From Spartobacteria bacterium (lineage in GTDB: Bacteria > Verrucomicrobiota > Verrucomicrobiae > Chthoniobacterales > UBA6821): 5,392 nt of DNA. Location of the stretch: assembly GCA_003136515.1 (NCBI GenBank), contig PLEU01000086.1:340-5731 (forward strand), read 5' to 3'. The translations under genes were made by a program, and so were the position numbers. Of this stretch, positions 1-5,392 are shown piece after piece (positions within the stretch are counted from its first letter, which is position 1; each line of letters opens with the position of its first letter). The notes under the pieces are model-generated. The model was not told the DNA's origin. It did not search any database and was given only the letters and a program-made list of their open reading frames with translations.

Positions 1-584
1 TAGCCTTCGCGACCACCCCAGAATGTATAGCCTTCTCCGCCAAGTTCGTGGGTGACTTCCATGGCCTTTTTAACCTGAGCCGCGGCATAGGCGAAGACAT
101 CAGCATTGGGACTGGTCGCGGCACCGTGAAGGAAGCGTGCATTGGTGAACAGGCTGGCGGTACCCCAGAGGAGTTTGATGCCAGTGCGCTGCTGCTCCTC
201 CTTGAGTACAGCGACAACTTCGTCAAGGTTCCGGTTGCTCTCTGAGAGTGACTTCCCCTCTGGAGCAATGTCACGGTCATGGAATGCATAGTAGGGAGCA
301 CCAAGTTTTTGTATGAATTCGAAGGCATGTCGCGCCCGGTTCTTGGCATTTGCTACGGAATCTGACCCATCATCCCAAGGACGAATGGCCGTGGCGGCAC
401 CGAAGGGATCGGAAAGTGTATTGCGGAAGGTATGCCAATAGACAACCGAAAATCGGAGCCATTCCTTCATGGAGCGCCCCTCCACTAGCTCGGAGGGATT
501 GTAGTGTTTGAAGGCGAGTGGATTTTTGGAAGCGGGTCCTTCGTAGGCAATGGAGTGGATGTCGGGGAACGCAGAGGTGGTCAT
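1..584 (-). CDS. xylA: Xylose isomerase, N-terminal part (truncated by the window edge)
   Basis: Reading the minus strand from the ATG at 584-582 gives 194 uninterrupted codons that leave the window at base 1, so the C-terminal part (the family's long form is about 440 residues) is not visible. XylA interconverts D-xylose and D-xylulose (also glucose and fructose) in the cytoplasm, using two divalent metal ions. The translation begins [16 protein letters not shown] and carries hallmark segments in order: NPLAFKHYN (21-29), [10 protein letters not shown] (53-62), [10 protein letters not shown] (101-110), [12 protein letters not shown] (140-151) and YTFWGGREG (186-194). H102 and D105 match the His/Asp pair that acts in ring opening in E. 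coli XylA (H101/D104). The metal ligands lie further on, outside the window. The N-terminal extension before the barrel fits the long (class II) form. The start agrees with family length, but no Shine-Dalgarno sequence precedes it. It is divergent from the HAD gene. Family assignment is very secure; regulation is not visible. Confidence 0.96.
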   Translation of the reverse strand, partial: MTTSAFPDIHSIAYEGPASKNPLAFKHYNPSELVEGRSMKEWLRFSVVYWHTFRNTLSDPFGAATAIRPWDDGSDSVANAKNRARHAFEFIQKLGAPYYAFHDRDIAPEGKSLSESNRNLDEVVAVLKEEQQRTGIKLLWGTASLFTNARFLHGAATSPNADVFAYAAAQVKKAMEVTHELGGEGYTFWGGREG

Positions 585-684
585 GGGTTTGTAGTATGAA
601 AGTTGATTTGATTCCAAAGACATGTCCGGTGGCGATTATTTTTTGCTCGTGGGGGATCAATCTTCCAAGGCACCCTCAACGATT
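585..684. promoter_or_regulatory. Divergent intergenic region between xylA and the HAD hydrolase gene
   Basis: These 100 bases separate two divergent start codons, so they should hold the promoters of both genes unless one is transcribed from further away. The stretch is locally AT-rich at 600-620 and 634-645. On the plus strand the overlapping TTGATT boxes at 603-608 and 608-613 could serve as a -35, with GATTAT at 634-639 as a weak -10, but the spacing is too long (20 bp or more). On the minus strand, CATACT just upstream of xylA resembles a -10 without a convincing -35. An 8-bp palindrome, GACATGTC, lies at 619-626. Its arms do not extend, so I do not call it an operator. The promoter role is inferred from gene orientation, not from strong motifs. 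Confidence 0.4.
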
Positions 685-1491
685 ATGGCAATCCGTGCTC
701 TTCTGTTTGATCTTGATGATACTCTGGCCGTTGACGAGGCCGTTTCCCATGAGGCATTTGCCCACACGGCAGCTGTGGCCTCATCCAGATTCGGTGTCGA
801 CCCAGCAATTTTTGCCCATGATTCGATGTTGATCGCACGGGAGCTTTGGAGCGAGGGAGAATGCCGACCCTACTGCCGATCCATCGGTATAAGTGCCTAT
901 GAGTGCCTCTGGGGCGGATTTGCAGGGGAGGGTGAGGAGCTGACCGCTTTACGCAACTGGGCTTACGCCTACAGAACGCAAGTATTTGCAAGGGCTCTCT
1001 CTTTACAGCTAGAGTCCGTGCCTGCCGATGCACCGGAAGTCCTAGCCGGAGAGTTTGCCTCTACTCGTAGAGCGAGACAGCGCCTTCTTCCCGGCGCTCG
1101 GGAGTTGATATCACACTTGTCACCCCATTGCAGGCTGGCACTTCTCACCAACGGGGCTCCGGATTTGCAGCGAGAAAAAATAGCGGCTACTGGGCTGGAT
1201 TCCCACTTTAAGGCGATCGCTGTTTCCGGAGAGCATGGTATTGGGAAACCGAAGCCGGAGATTTTTCATCGGCTTCTTGGTGAACTTGGAGTGATGCCTG
1301 AAGAGGCCGTCATGGTTGGTAACAGCTTGGAGCGAGACATTGCAGGTGCCCGCAATGTAGGTATTCGCTCTATCTGGATCCGTGTTCCAGGATCGGAAGA
1401 GCATGCGGAAGTCGTTCCCGACTACACAATCACTTCGCTGGGTGAAATTCCTGCAATTCTGGAGGAGATGGATTCCGACTTTGGCAAATAG
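685..1491 (+). CDS. HAD-superfamily (subfamily I) hydrolase, probable phosphatase of unknown substrate
   Basis: This 268-residue protein has all four HAD catalytic motifs in order. Motif I is FDLDDT (8-13) with nucleophile D9 and acid/base D11. Motif II is LLTNG (153-157), with T155. Motif III is K188 in GIGKPKPEIF. Motif IV is VGNSLERDIAGA (211-222), with D218 able to bind Mg2+. The roughly 120 residues between motifs I and II fit a helical C1 cap, placing it with YjjG-like, phosphoglycolate-phosphatase-like and NANP-like phosphatases. The substrate cannot be told from the sequence. It has no signal peptide, so it is probably cytoplasmic. I chose the ATG at 685 because the first beta strand (RALLFDL) follows at once, as is usual in the family. 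An in-frame ATG at 622 would add 21 residues ([10 protein letters not shown]...) that look like translated promoter DNA. No Shine-Dalgarno sequence supports either start. The gene ends 92 bp before bamA. Confidence 0.9.
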   Translation: MAIRALLFDLDDTLAVDEAVSHEAFAHTAAVASSRFGVDPAIFAHDSMLIARELWSEGECRPYCRSIGISAYECLWGGFAGEGEELTALRNWAYAYRTQVFARALSLQLESVPADAPEVLAGEFASTRRARQRLLPGARELISHLSPHCRLALLTNGAPDLQREKIAATGLDSHFKAIAVSGEHGIGKPKPEIFHRLLGELGVMPEEAVMVGNSLERDIAGARNVGIRSIWIRVPGSEEHAEVVPDYTITSLGEIPAILEEMDSDFGK

Positions 1492-1495
1492 CGAC

Positions 1496-1526
1496 TTGAC
1501 CCCGTCTCTCCAGCAACTCATCTAAT
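1496..1526 (+). promoter_or_regulatory. Possible sigma70-type promoter for the bamA–skp–lpxD cluster
   Basis: TTGACC at 1496-1501 matches the -35 consensus at 5 of 6 bases, and TCTAAT at 1521-1526 matches the -10 consensus at 5 of 6. The spacer is 19 bp, longer than the preferred 17. The -35 box starts five bases after the HAD stop codon, and the implied 5' leader before the bamA ATG would be about 50 nt. The position, in the largest gap ahead of the envelope genes, makes sense, but two near-consensus hexamers with a poor spacer can arise by chance. Read-through from the HAD gene is an alternative, since no terminator hairpin is visible between them. Confidence 0.35.
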
Positions 1527-1583
1527 TAAGCGCGTTTTTCACTACCTGAAGACCTCACTCTCCCGATTTTCCTATACAGCCTC

Positions 1584-3962
1584 ATGATCAGAACACGCTT
1601 TTCCGCTTTCCTGCAGCTTCTAGGTACAGTGATGGGGGTGTGTTTTATCGTTTCAGGTATTGCCCAGATTCCCACTCCTCCGGTTTCGGGACAGGCCCCT
1701 GATCAACAGGCGTCGGCACCGCCCCCCATCATCCAGGAGATCGAAGTACAGTTTGTTGGCCCCACCACGCTGAGCAAGCAGCGTGTACTTGATAACCTGG
1801 CGACCAAGGTGGGGGCCCCATACAATGACCGTCTCGTGGATGAGGATATCAAGTCCCTCTATGCCACAGGCAACGTGAGCAATGCGCGCATATTTGCCGA
1901 GCAGATTCAGGGGGGACTGAAAGTGACTGTTCTTTTACAGGGACGCGCGACTGTGGGTGAAGTTCTCATCGAAGGGAATGATGTCGTTTCGACCTCAAAA
2001 ATCCGCAAAGAGATCGCCACCAAACCAGGTGACCCCCTGAATGAAGAGCGACTCAACGATGATCGCCAGAAGATCACCAAGCTTTACGAAGACCGCAACT
2101 TCACAGACGTGAAGGTAGATACAAAAATGTCGGAGTTGCCGGACAAGCATATGCGGGTCGTCTTCTCGATAGACGAAGGACCAAAACTCGTGATCCGCAA
2201 GATTACCTTTACTGGTAATGATTCTGTCCAATCCAAAGATATCCTCAAGGTCATGAAGACCAAAACGGCGAATCTGCTCTCCTTCCTTACCAAGGCCGGT
2301 CGACTGGAGCCATCGCAGATGGACGACGACAAGGATGCTATCTGCAACCTCTATCAGAACAGGGGTTTTGCGGATGTACGTGTTACCGATGTACAGACAC
2401 AGCCCCTCCCTACCGGCAAGGGAGTGGATCTTGTGATCTCAATTTCTGAAGGCGTGCAATATCGAGTTAATAAAATGTCCATTGATGGGGCGGCGATTGT
2501 TTCACCCGGTGACCTTGAGCGTCTCATGAAGATGAATAGTGGATCCCTCTACACTCCGGATGGCATGGGGGCAGATCTCAAGAAATTGCGCGATTATTAC
2601 GGTTCAAGGGGCTATGTTGATATGGTTGCCGAGCCTCAGATTACTCCAGCAGGAGACGGGGCGGTTGACCTGACTTATCATATAGATGAAGGGGTGCAGT
2701 CGTATGTCAATCTCATCAATATTCAGGGGAATACCAAGACAAAGGACAAGGTGATCCGGCGTGAGTTGGCAGTGCAGCCCGGTGGTGTCTTTGACACGAC
2801 CTTGGTGGATGTCAGCAAATCACGACTGATGAATCTCAACTACTTCTCGAAGGTCGACATGAACCCTGTGGATACCCTAGTTCCTGGCCGAAAAGATCTT
2901 GACGTCATTGTTGATGAGAAAAAGACCGGATCGTTCAACTTCGGGGCCGGCTTTAGTTCCATCGATAGTTTGGTTGGGTTTGCAGAACTCCAACAGTCCA
3001 ACTTTGATCTCTTCAACTGGCCTTATTTCACAGGCGCAGGCGAACGTTTCCGGATTCGTGCCCAGTATGGTCTCCAGCGTCAGGATTTTGTGACATCACT
3101 TACAGAGCCTTGGTTTTTAGGGTATCAGGTGTCGGTGGGCGGGGAATTATACTACCACGCTGCCACCTTCCTTAGTCCCGTCTATAGCCAATCCAATCTC
3201 GGCGGGGCGCTTCAAGCCAGAAAAGCGCTTTCTCCATTTACAGCTTTGCGCGGGGAATACCGACTCGAGGATATCAGGATTTATGATCTTAATGGCAACT
3301 ACGGCAGTGTAATTCAGAATGCCGGTGCCAATTCACCCTACACCAAGAGTTCAATACTCGTCGGGCTTGATTATGACAATCGGGACAGCCTTTTCCTTCC
3401 ACGTAAGGGACAAGAGATTAACTTCAGTGCGTTTGTTGCTGGAGGCGGGCTCGGGGGCGATGTGCAAGACTATGGAATCAATCTGACTGCGAGGAAGTAT
3501 TTCCTGCTTCCATGGGACATGATTTTCATGGCAAAGGGATCTGCTGGCGTCGTTAATTCGTGGGGGGGAAGCGGTCAGCCACCCATCTTTGACGAACTCT
3601 ACATGGGTGGGGCCAACGATATGAGAGGTTTTGCCTTCCGCGAAGTAGGCCCCAAAGATCAGTATGGAAATCCTATTGGGGGAGACACTTCGGTTGAGGC
3701 TACAGGGGAGGTAACCTACCCCATCATTCCGCGTCTCAGAGGTGCTTTCTTCACCGATTGGGGCTATGTTAATTCTGGGGTGGAACTCGCGCCCACTCAA
3801 TACGCCAATGGTTCGGCGGGTCTCAATGGAGATGTCGGTATCGGCGCCCGCATCGAACTCCCCATCGGTCCCATCCGAATAGACTGGGGCTATCCAGTCA
3901 AGAGCGACTACTGGAATCATAGCCATGGCCAGTTTAACTTTAATGTTGGCTATACCTTCTAG
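1584..3962 (+). CDS. bamA: Outer membrane protein assembly factor BamA (Omp85 family)
   Basis: BamA is the core of the BAM complex, which folds and inserts beta-barrel proteins into the outer membrane. The 792-residue product begins with a signal peptide (MIRTRF, then a hydrophobic core) and a likely cleavage after A27 (GIA|Q). A Pro/Gln/Ala-rich linker follows to about residue 48. Five POTRA domains come next, at roughly 49-121, 122-201, 202-291, 292-371 and 372-447; the last four start with a strand leading to a GN or DG turn (IEGND, FTGND, IDGAA, IQGNT). The barrel runs from about 448 (GSFNFGAGFSS) to the C-terminal phenylalanine (FNFNVGYTF), a typical beta signal. The conserved lumen-loop motif, VRGF in E. 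coli, reads MRGF (680-683) within YMGGANDMRGF. E. coli BamA is about 810 residues, so the length is normal. The ATG at 1584 directly precedes the signal peptide but has no Shine-Dalgarno sequence; the leader is pyrimidine-rich. It is followed 43 bp later by skp. Confidence 0.97.
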   Translation: MIRTRFSAFLQLLGTVMGVCFIVSGIAQIPTPPVSGQAPDQQASAPPPIIQEIEVQFVGPTTLSKQRVLDNLATKVGAPYNDRLVDEDIKSLYATGNVSNARIFAEQIQGGLKVTVLLQGRATVGEVLIEGNDVVSTSKIRKEIATKPGDPLNEERLNDDRQKITKLYEDRNFTDVKVDTKMSELPDKHMRVVFSIDEGPKLVIRKITFTGNDSVQSKDILKVMKTKTANLLSFLTKAGRLEPSQMDDDKDAICNLYQNRGFADVRVTDVQTQPLPTGKGVDLVISISEGVQYRVNKMSIDGAAIVSPGDLERLMKMNSGSLYTPDGMGADLKKLRDYYGSRGYVDMVAEPQITPAGDGAVDLTYHIDEGVQSYVNLINIQGNTKTKDKVIRRELAVQPGGVFDTTLVDVSKSRLMNLNYFSKVDMNPVDTLVPGRKDLDVIVDEKKTGSFNFGAGFSSIDSLVGFAELQQSNFDLFNWPYFTGAGERFRIRAQYGLQRQDFVTSLTEPWFLGYQVSVGGELYYHAATFLSPVYSQSNLGGALQARKALSPFTALRGEYRLEDIRIYDLNGNYGSVIQNAGANSPYTKSSILVGLDYDNRDSLFLPRKGQEINFSAFVAGGGLGGDVQDYGINLTARKYFLLPWDMIFMAKGSAGVVNSWGGSGQPPIFDELYMGGANDMRGFAFREVGPKDQYGNPIGGDTSVEATGEVTYPIIPRLRGAFFTDWGYVNSGVELAPTQYANGSAGLNGDVGIGARIELPIGPIRIDWGYPVKSDYWNHSHGQFNFNVGYTF

Positions 3963-4005
3963 TCGGCATTATAGAAGTTGCTCCACAAACCACCCCTTGT
4001 TTTCC

Positions 4006-4593
4006 ATGAAATCGCTTATCCGCACGACTCTCATTACTCTCCTCCTTACGTTCGGTGGAGCCGGCTTTGCCCATGCCCAGATCAAGTTCGGCACGGTCGA
4101 TATGAACCGCATCTTCAGCGAGTATTACAAGACCAAGGATGCCCAGACCAAGTATCACGATGCCGAGGATGCGGCCAACAAGGATCTTAATAATCGCGTG
4201 GATACGCTTAAAAAGAATCTTCAGGAAATCAGCCAGATCAATACCGATCTCGAGAAAACCGATCTCCCCAAAGACGAGGCCGATGCCAAGAAAAAAGACC
4301 GCGATCAAAAGGTGGCGGCTGCGCGTGAACTCGATCACCAGATTTCAGACTATCGCAGCACCAAGCAGAAGGGGCTTCAGGATCAGTTTCTGAGGATGCG
4401 TAAAGATATCGTAGATGACATCATGAAGCAGGTGACGAGTCTTGTGAAAGCAAAGTCCTACGACATCGTTTTTGACAAGTCGGGACTCAGTGCGGGAGCT
4501 GTACCTGTCGTTCTGTACGCCCGGGACGATTTTGATTTCAGCCAGGATGTCATTGATGCGCTGAACAAGGATGCACCGTCTGCCAAGAAGTAG
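4006..4593 (+). CDS. skp: Periplasmic chaperone of the Skp/OmpH family
   Basis: Skp-family proteins are trimeric, jellyfish-shaped periplasmic chaperones that hold unfolded outer-membrane proteins on the way to BamA. The 195-residue precursor starts with a clear signal peptide: MKSLIR, a hydrophobic stretch (about 8-21), then AHA|Q, giving cleavage after A24. The mature part opens with IKFGTVDMNRIFSEY (26-40), the conserved first strand and helix entry of OmpH. A long, highly charged Lys/Asp/Glu/Gln-rich helical hairpin covers about 41-150. It closes with SYDIVFDKSGL (151-161) and VPVVLYA (166-172), the last body strands. The mature protein is about 171 residues, against about 141 in E. coli. 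An in-frame ATG at 3925 lies inside bamA and would bury the signal peptide behind 27 extra residues, so I chose 4006. There is no Shine-Dalgarno sequence. Its position between bamA and lpxD matches the classic gene order. The symbol rests on family and context. Confidence 0.93.
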   Translation: MKSLIRTTLITLLLTFGGAGFAHAQIKFGTVDMNRIFSEYYKTKDAQTKYHDAEDAANKDLNNRVDTLKKNLQEISQINTDLEKTDLPKDEADAKKKDRDQKVAAARELDHQISDYRSTKQKGLQDQFLRMRKDIVDDIMKQVTSLVKAKSYDIVFDKSGLSAGAVPVVLYARDDFDFSQDVIDALNKDAPSAKK

Positions 4594-4641
4594 TTCCTTT
4601 GTGGGACACTGGCATTCAAGAGACGGTTTGAATTATCCCCG

Positions 4642-5392
4642 ATGAGACTGCACCAGGTGGCAGAGCTTGTGGGGGCAAAGCTTGGGGAAAAATCACCCGA
4701 TCCTGAAATCACAGGCGTCTCCTCTCTTCAGGAGGCTCGTGCGGGAGATTTGACCTTCTTTGGAAATCCCCGCTACCTGGGACAGCTCAGGAAAAGTGCC
4801 GCCAGTGCTGTCCTTGTCCCGGCTGATTTTCAAGAGGAGATCACCCCCGTACTGCTCCGTGCGGAGAATCCCTCCGCTGCGTTTGCCGTGGCGGTGGCGG
4901 CTTTTGCACCCCCGGAGATACGCCCACAACCCGGCATTCATCCTTCAGCCGTTGTCTCTCCCCACGCCACCCTTGGGGAAAATATTTCCATTGGTGCCTT
5001 TGTCGTCATTGAAGACGGTGTGACGATCGGCGCAGGGGCGGTCATCGGTTCCGGTACCTTTATCGGACGCGAATCCCGTCTTGGAGAGGGTTGTTTTATC
5101 TATCCCAATGTGACGATTCGGGAGCGCTCGCTTCTGGGCCATCGTGTGATCTTGCAACCGGGGGTGGTGATTGGATCATGTGGATTTGGCTATGAATTCC
5201 ACGAAGGCCGCCAACGGAAAATCCCTCAGACTGGAATCGTGGAAATCGGCGATGACGTGGAAATTGGGGCCAACAGCACGGTGGATCGTGCACGCTTTGG
5301 CCGCACCGTGATCGGAGAAGGAACGAAAATCGATAACCTCGTTCAGATCGGCCACAATGTGCAGATCGGAGCGCATTCGGTGATCTGCGCCC
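4642..5392 (+). CDS. lpxD: UDP-3-O-acylglucosamine N-acyltransferase LpxD (C-terminus outside the window)
   Basis: LpxD transfers a 3-hydroxyacyl chain from acyl carrier protein to the amino group of UDP-3-O-acylglucosamine, the third step of lipid A synthesis, in the cytoplasm. The 250 visible codons are open to the window end. The N-terminal uridine-binding domain (about 1-97) includes the typical ITGVSSLQEARAGDLTFF (23-40). From about 98 come left-handed beta-helix hexapeptide repeats (IHPSAVV, LGENISIGAFVVI, IGAGAVIGSGTFIG, ...). The catalytic histidine is H238 in DNLVQIGHN (231-239), equivalent to E. coli H239. The GFGY loop (182-185) and KIPQTG (193-198) fit the substrate-binding region. 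The ATG at 4642 begins MRLHQVAELVGAKL, the usual LpxD start, 48 bp after the skp stop; no Shine-Dalgarno sequence is seen. Residues 179-180 are SC where E. coli has AD before GFGY. The missing part should hold the last hexapeptide coils and the C-terminal helix. Confidence 0.97.
   Translation, partial: MRLHQVAELVGAKLGEKSPDPEITGVSSLQEARAGDLTFFGNPRYLGQLRKSAASAVLVPADFQEEITPVLLRAENPSAAFAVAVAAFAPPEIRPQPGIHPSAVVSPHATLGENISIGAFVVIEDGVTIGAGAVIGSGTFIGRESRLGEGCFIYPNVTIRERSLLGHRVILQPGVVIGSCGFGYEFHEGRQRKIPQTGIVEIGDDVEIGANSTVDRARFGRTVIGEGTKIDNLVQIGHNVQIGAHSVICA

Noticed and set aside
48..245. Plus-strand open frame of 65 codons at the left end
   Set aside because: It is the antisense shadow of xylA, whose minus-strand translation matches xylose isomerase over its whole visible length.
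619..626. Perfect 8-bp palindrome GACATGTC in the divergent intergenic region, considered as an operator
   Set aside because: The symmetry does not extend beyond 8 bp, there is no second copy, and such a palindrome is expected by chance several times in a window this size.
1573..1578. TATACA just before the bamA ATG as a -10 box of a nearly leaderless transcript
   Set aside because: It has only four of six consensus matches and no -35 box at a suitable distance.
1492..1583. Possible terminator after the HAD gene (GCGCGTTTTTC at 1530-1540)
   Set aside because: The T run is not preceded by a stable GC-rich inverted repeat.
3351..3926. Minus-strand open frame of 191 codons opposite the bamA barrel
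   Set aside because: It is long, but bamA is unmistakable on the other strand and the antisense product shows no recognisable domain or start context.
3940..4338. Minus-strand open frame of 132 codons rich in Ile, Leu and Gly
   Set aside because: The hydrophobic look comes from reading the Lys/Asp/Glu-rich codons of the Skp coiled coil in antisense. It is a shadow, not a membrane protein gene.
5176..5376. Minus-strand open frames at 5096-5293 and 5176-5376
   Set aside because: Both lie antisense to the hexapeptide-repeat region of lpxD, whose repeating codons keep other frames open by chance.

Overview
The window looks like ordinary chromosomal DNA of a Gram-negative (diderm) bacterium. It carries the BamA–Skp–LpxD cassette, so the cell has an outer membrane with beta-barrel proteins and probably lipid A. 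GC content is moderate (a little over 50% by eye). Two points suggest, but do not prove, the PVC group (Verrucomicrobiota and relatives). LpxD has the local motif SCGFGY where I recall proteobacterial enzymes having DGFGY, and I recall a similar form in chlamydial LpxD. In addition, none of the five start codons has a clear Shine-Dalgarno sequence. No mobile elements, CRISPR arrays, rRNA or tRNA genes were seen.

Layout from left to right. (1) Positions 1-584, minus strand: the N-terminal 194 codons of xylose isomerase (xylA), running off the left edge. (2) 585-684: a short divergent intergenic region. (3) 685-1491, plus strand: a HAD-superfamily subfamily-I phosphatase-like hydrolase of unknown substrate. 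(4) 1492-1583: a 92-bp gap with a possible sigma70-like promoter. (5) 1584-3962: bamA, with a signal peptide, five POTRA domains and a 16-strand-type barrel. (6) 4006-4593: skp/ompH, a periplasmic coiled-coil chaperone. (7) 4642-5392: lpxD, 250 codons, running off the right edge. Almost all of the window is coding, and no gene-free stretch exceeds about 100 bp.

The three right-hand genes form a recognised outer-membrane biogenesis block. Skp would escort unfolded outer-membrane proteins across the periplasm, BamA would insert them, and LpxD would make the lipid A precursor of the outer leaflet. Gaps of 43 and 48 bp with no visible terminator fit co-transcription. The left half is metabolic: pentose (or glucose/fructose) isomerisation by XylA, transcribed divergently from the HAD hydrolase. 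There is no evident functional link between the halves.

I did not find a novel system. The points most worth checking are the missing Shine-Dalgarno signals at every gene, the HAD gene lying where rseP often precedes bamA, and some residue-level peculiarities in LpxD, BamA and Skp.
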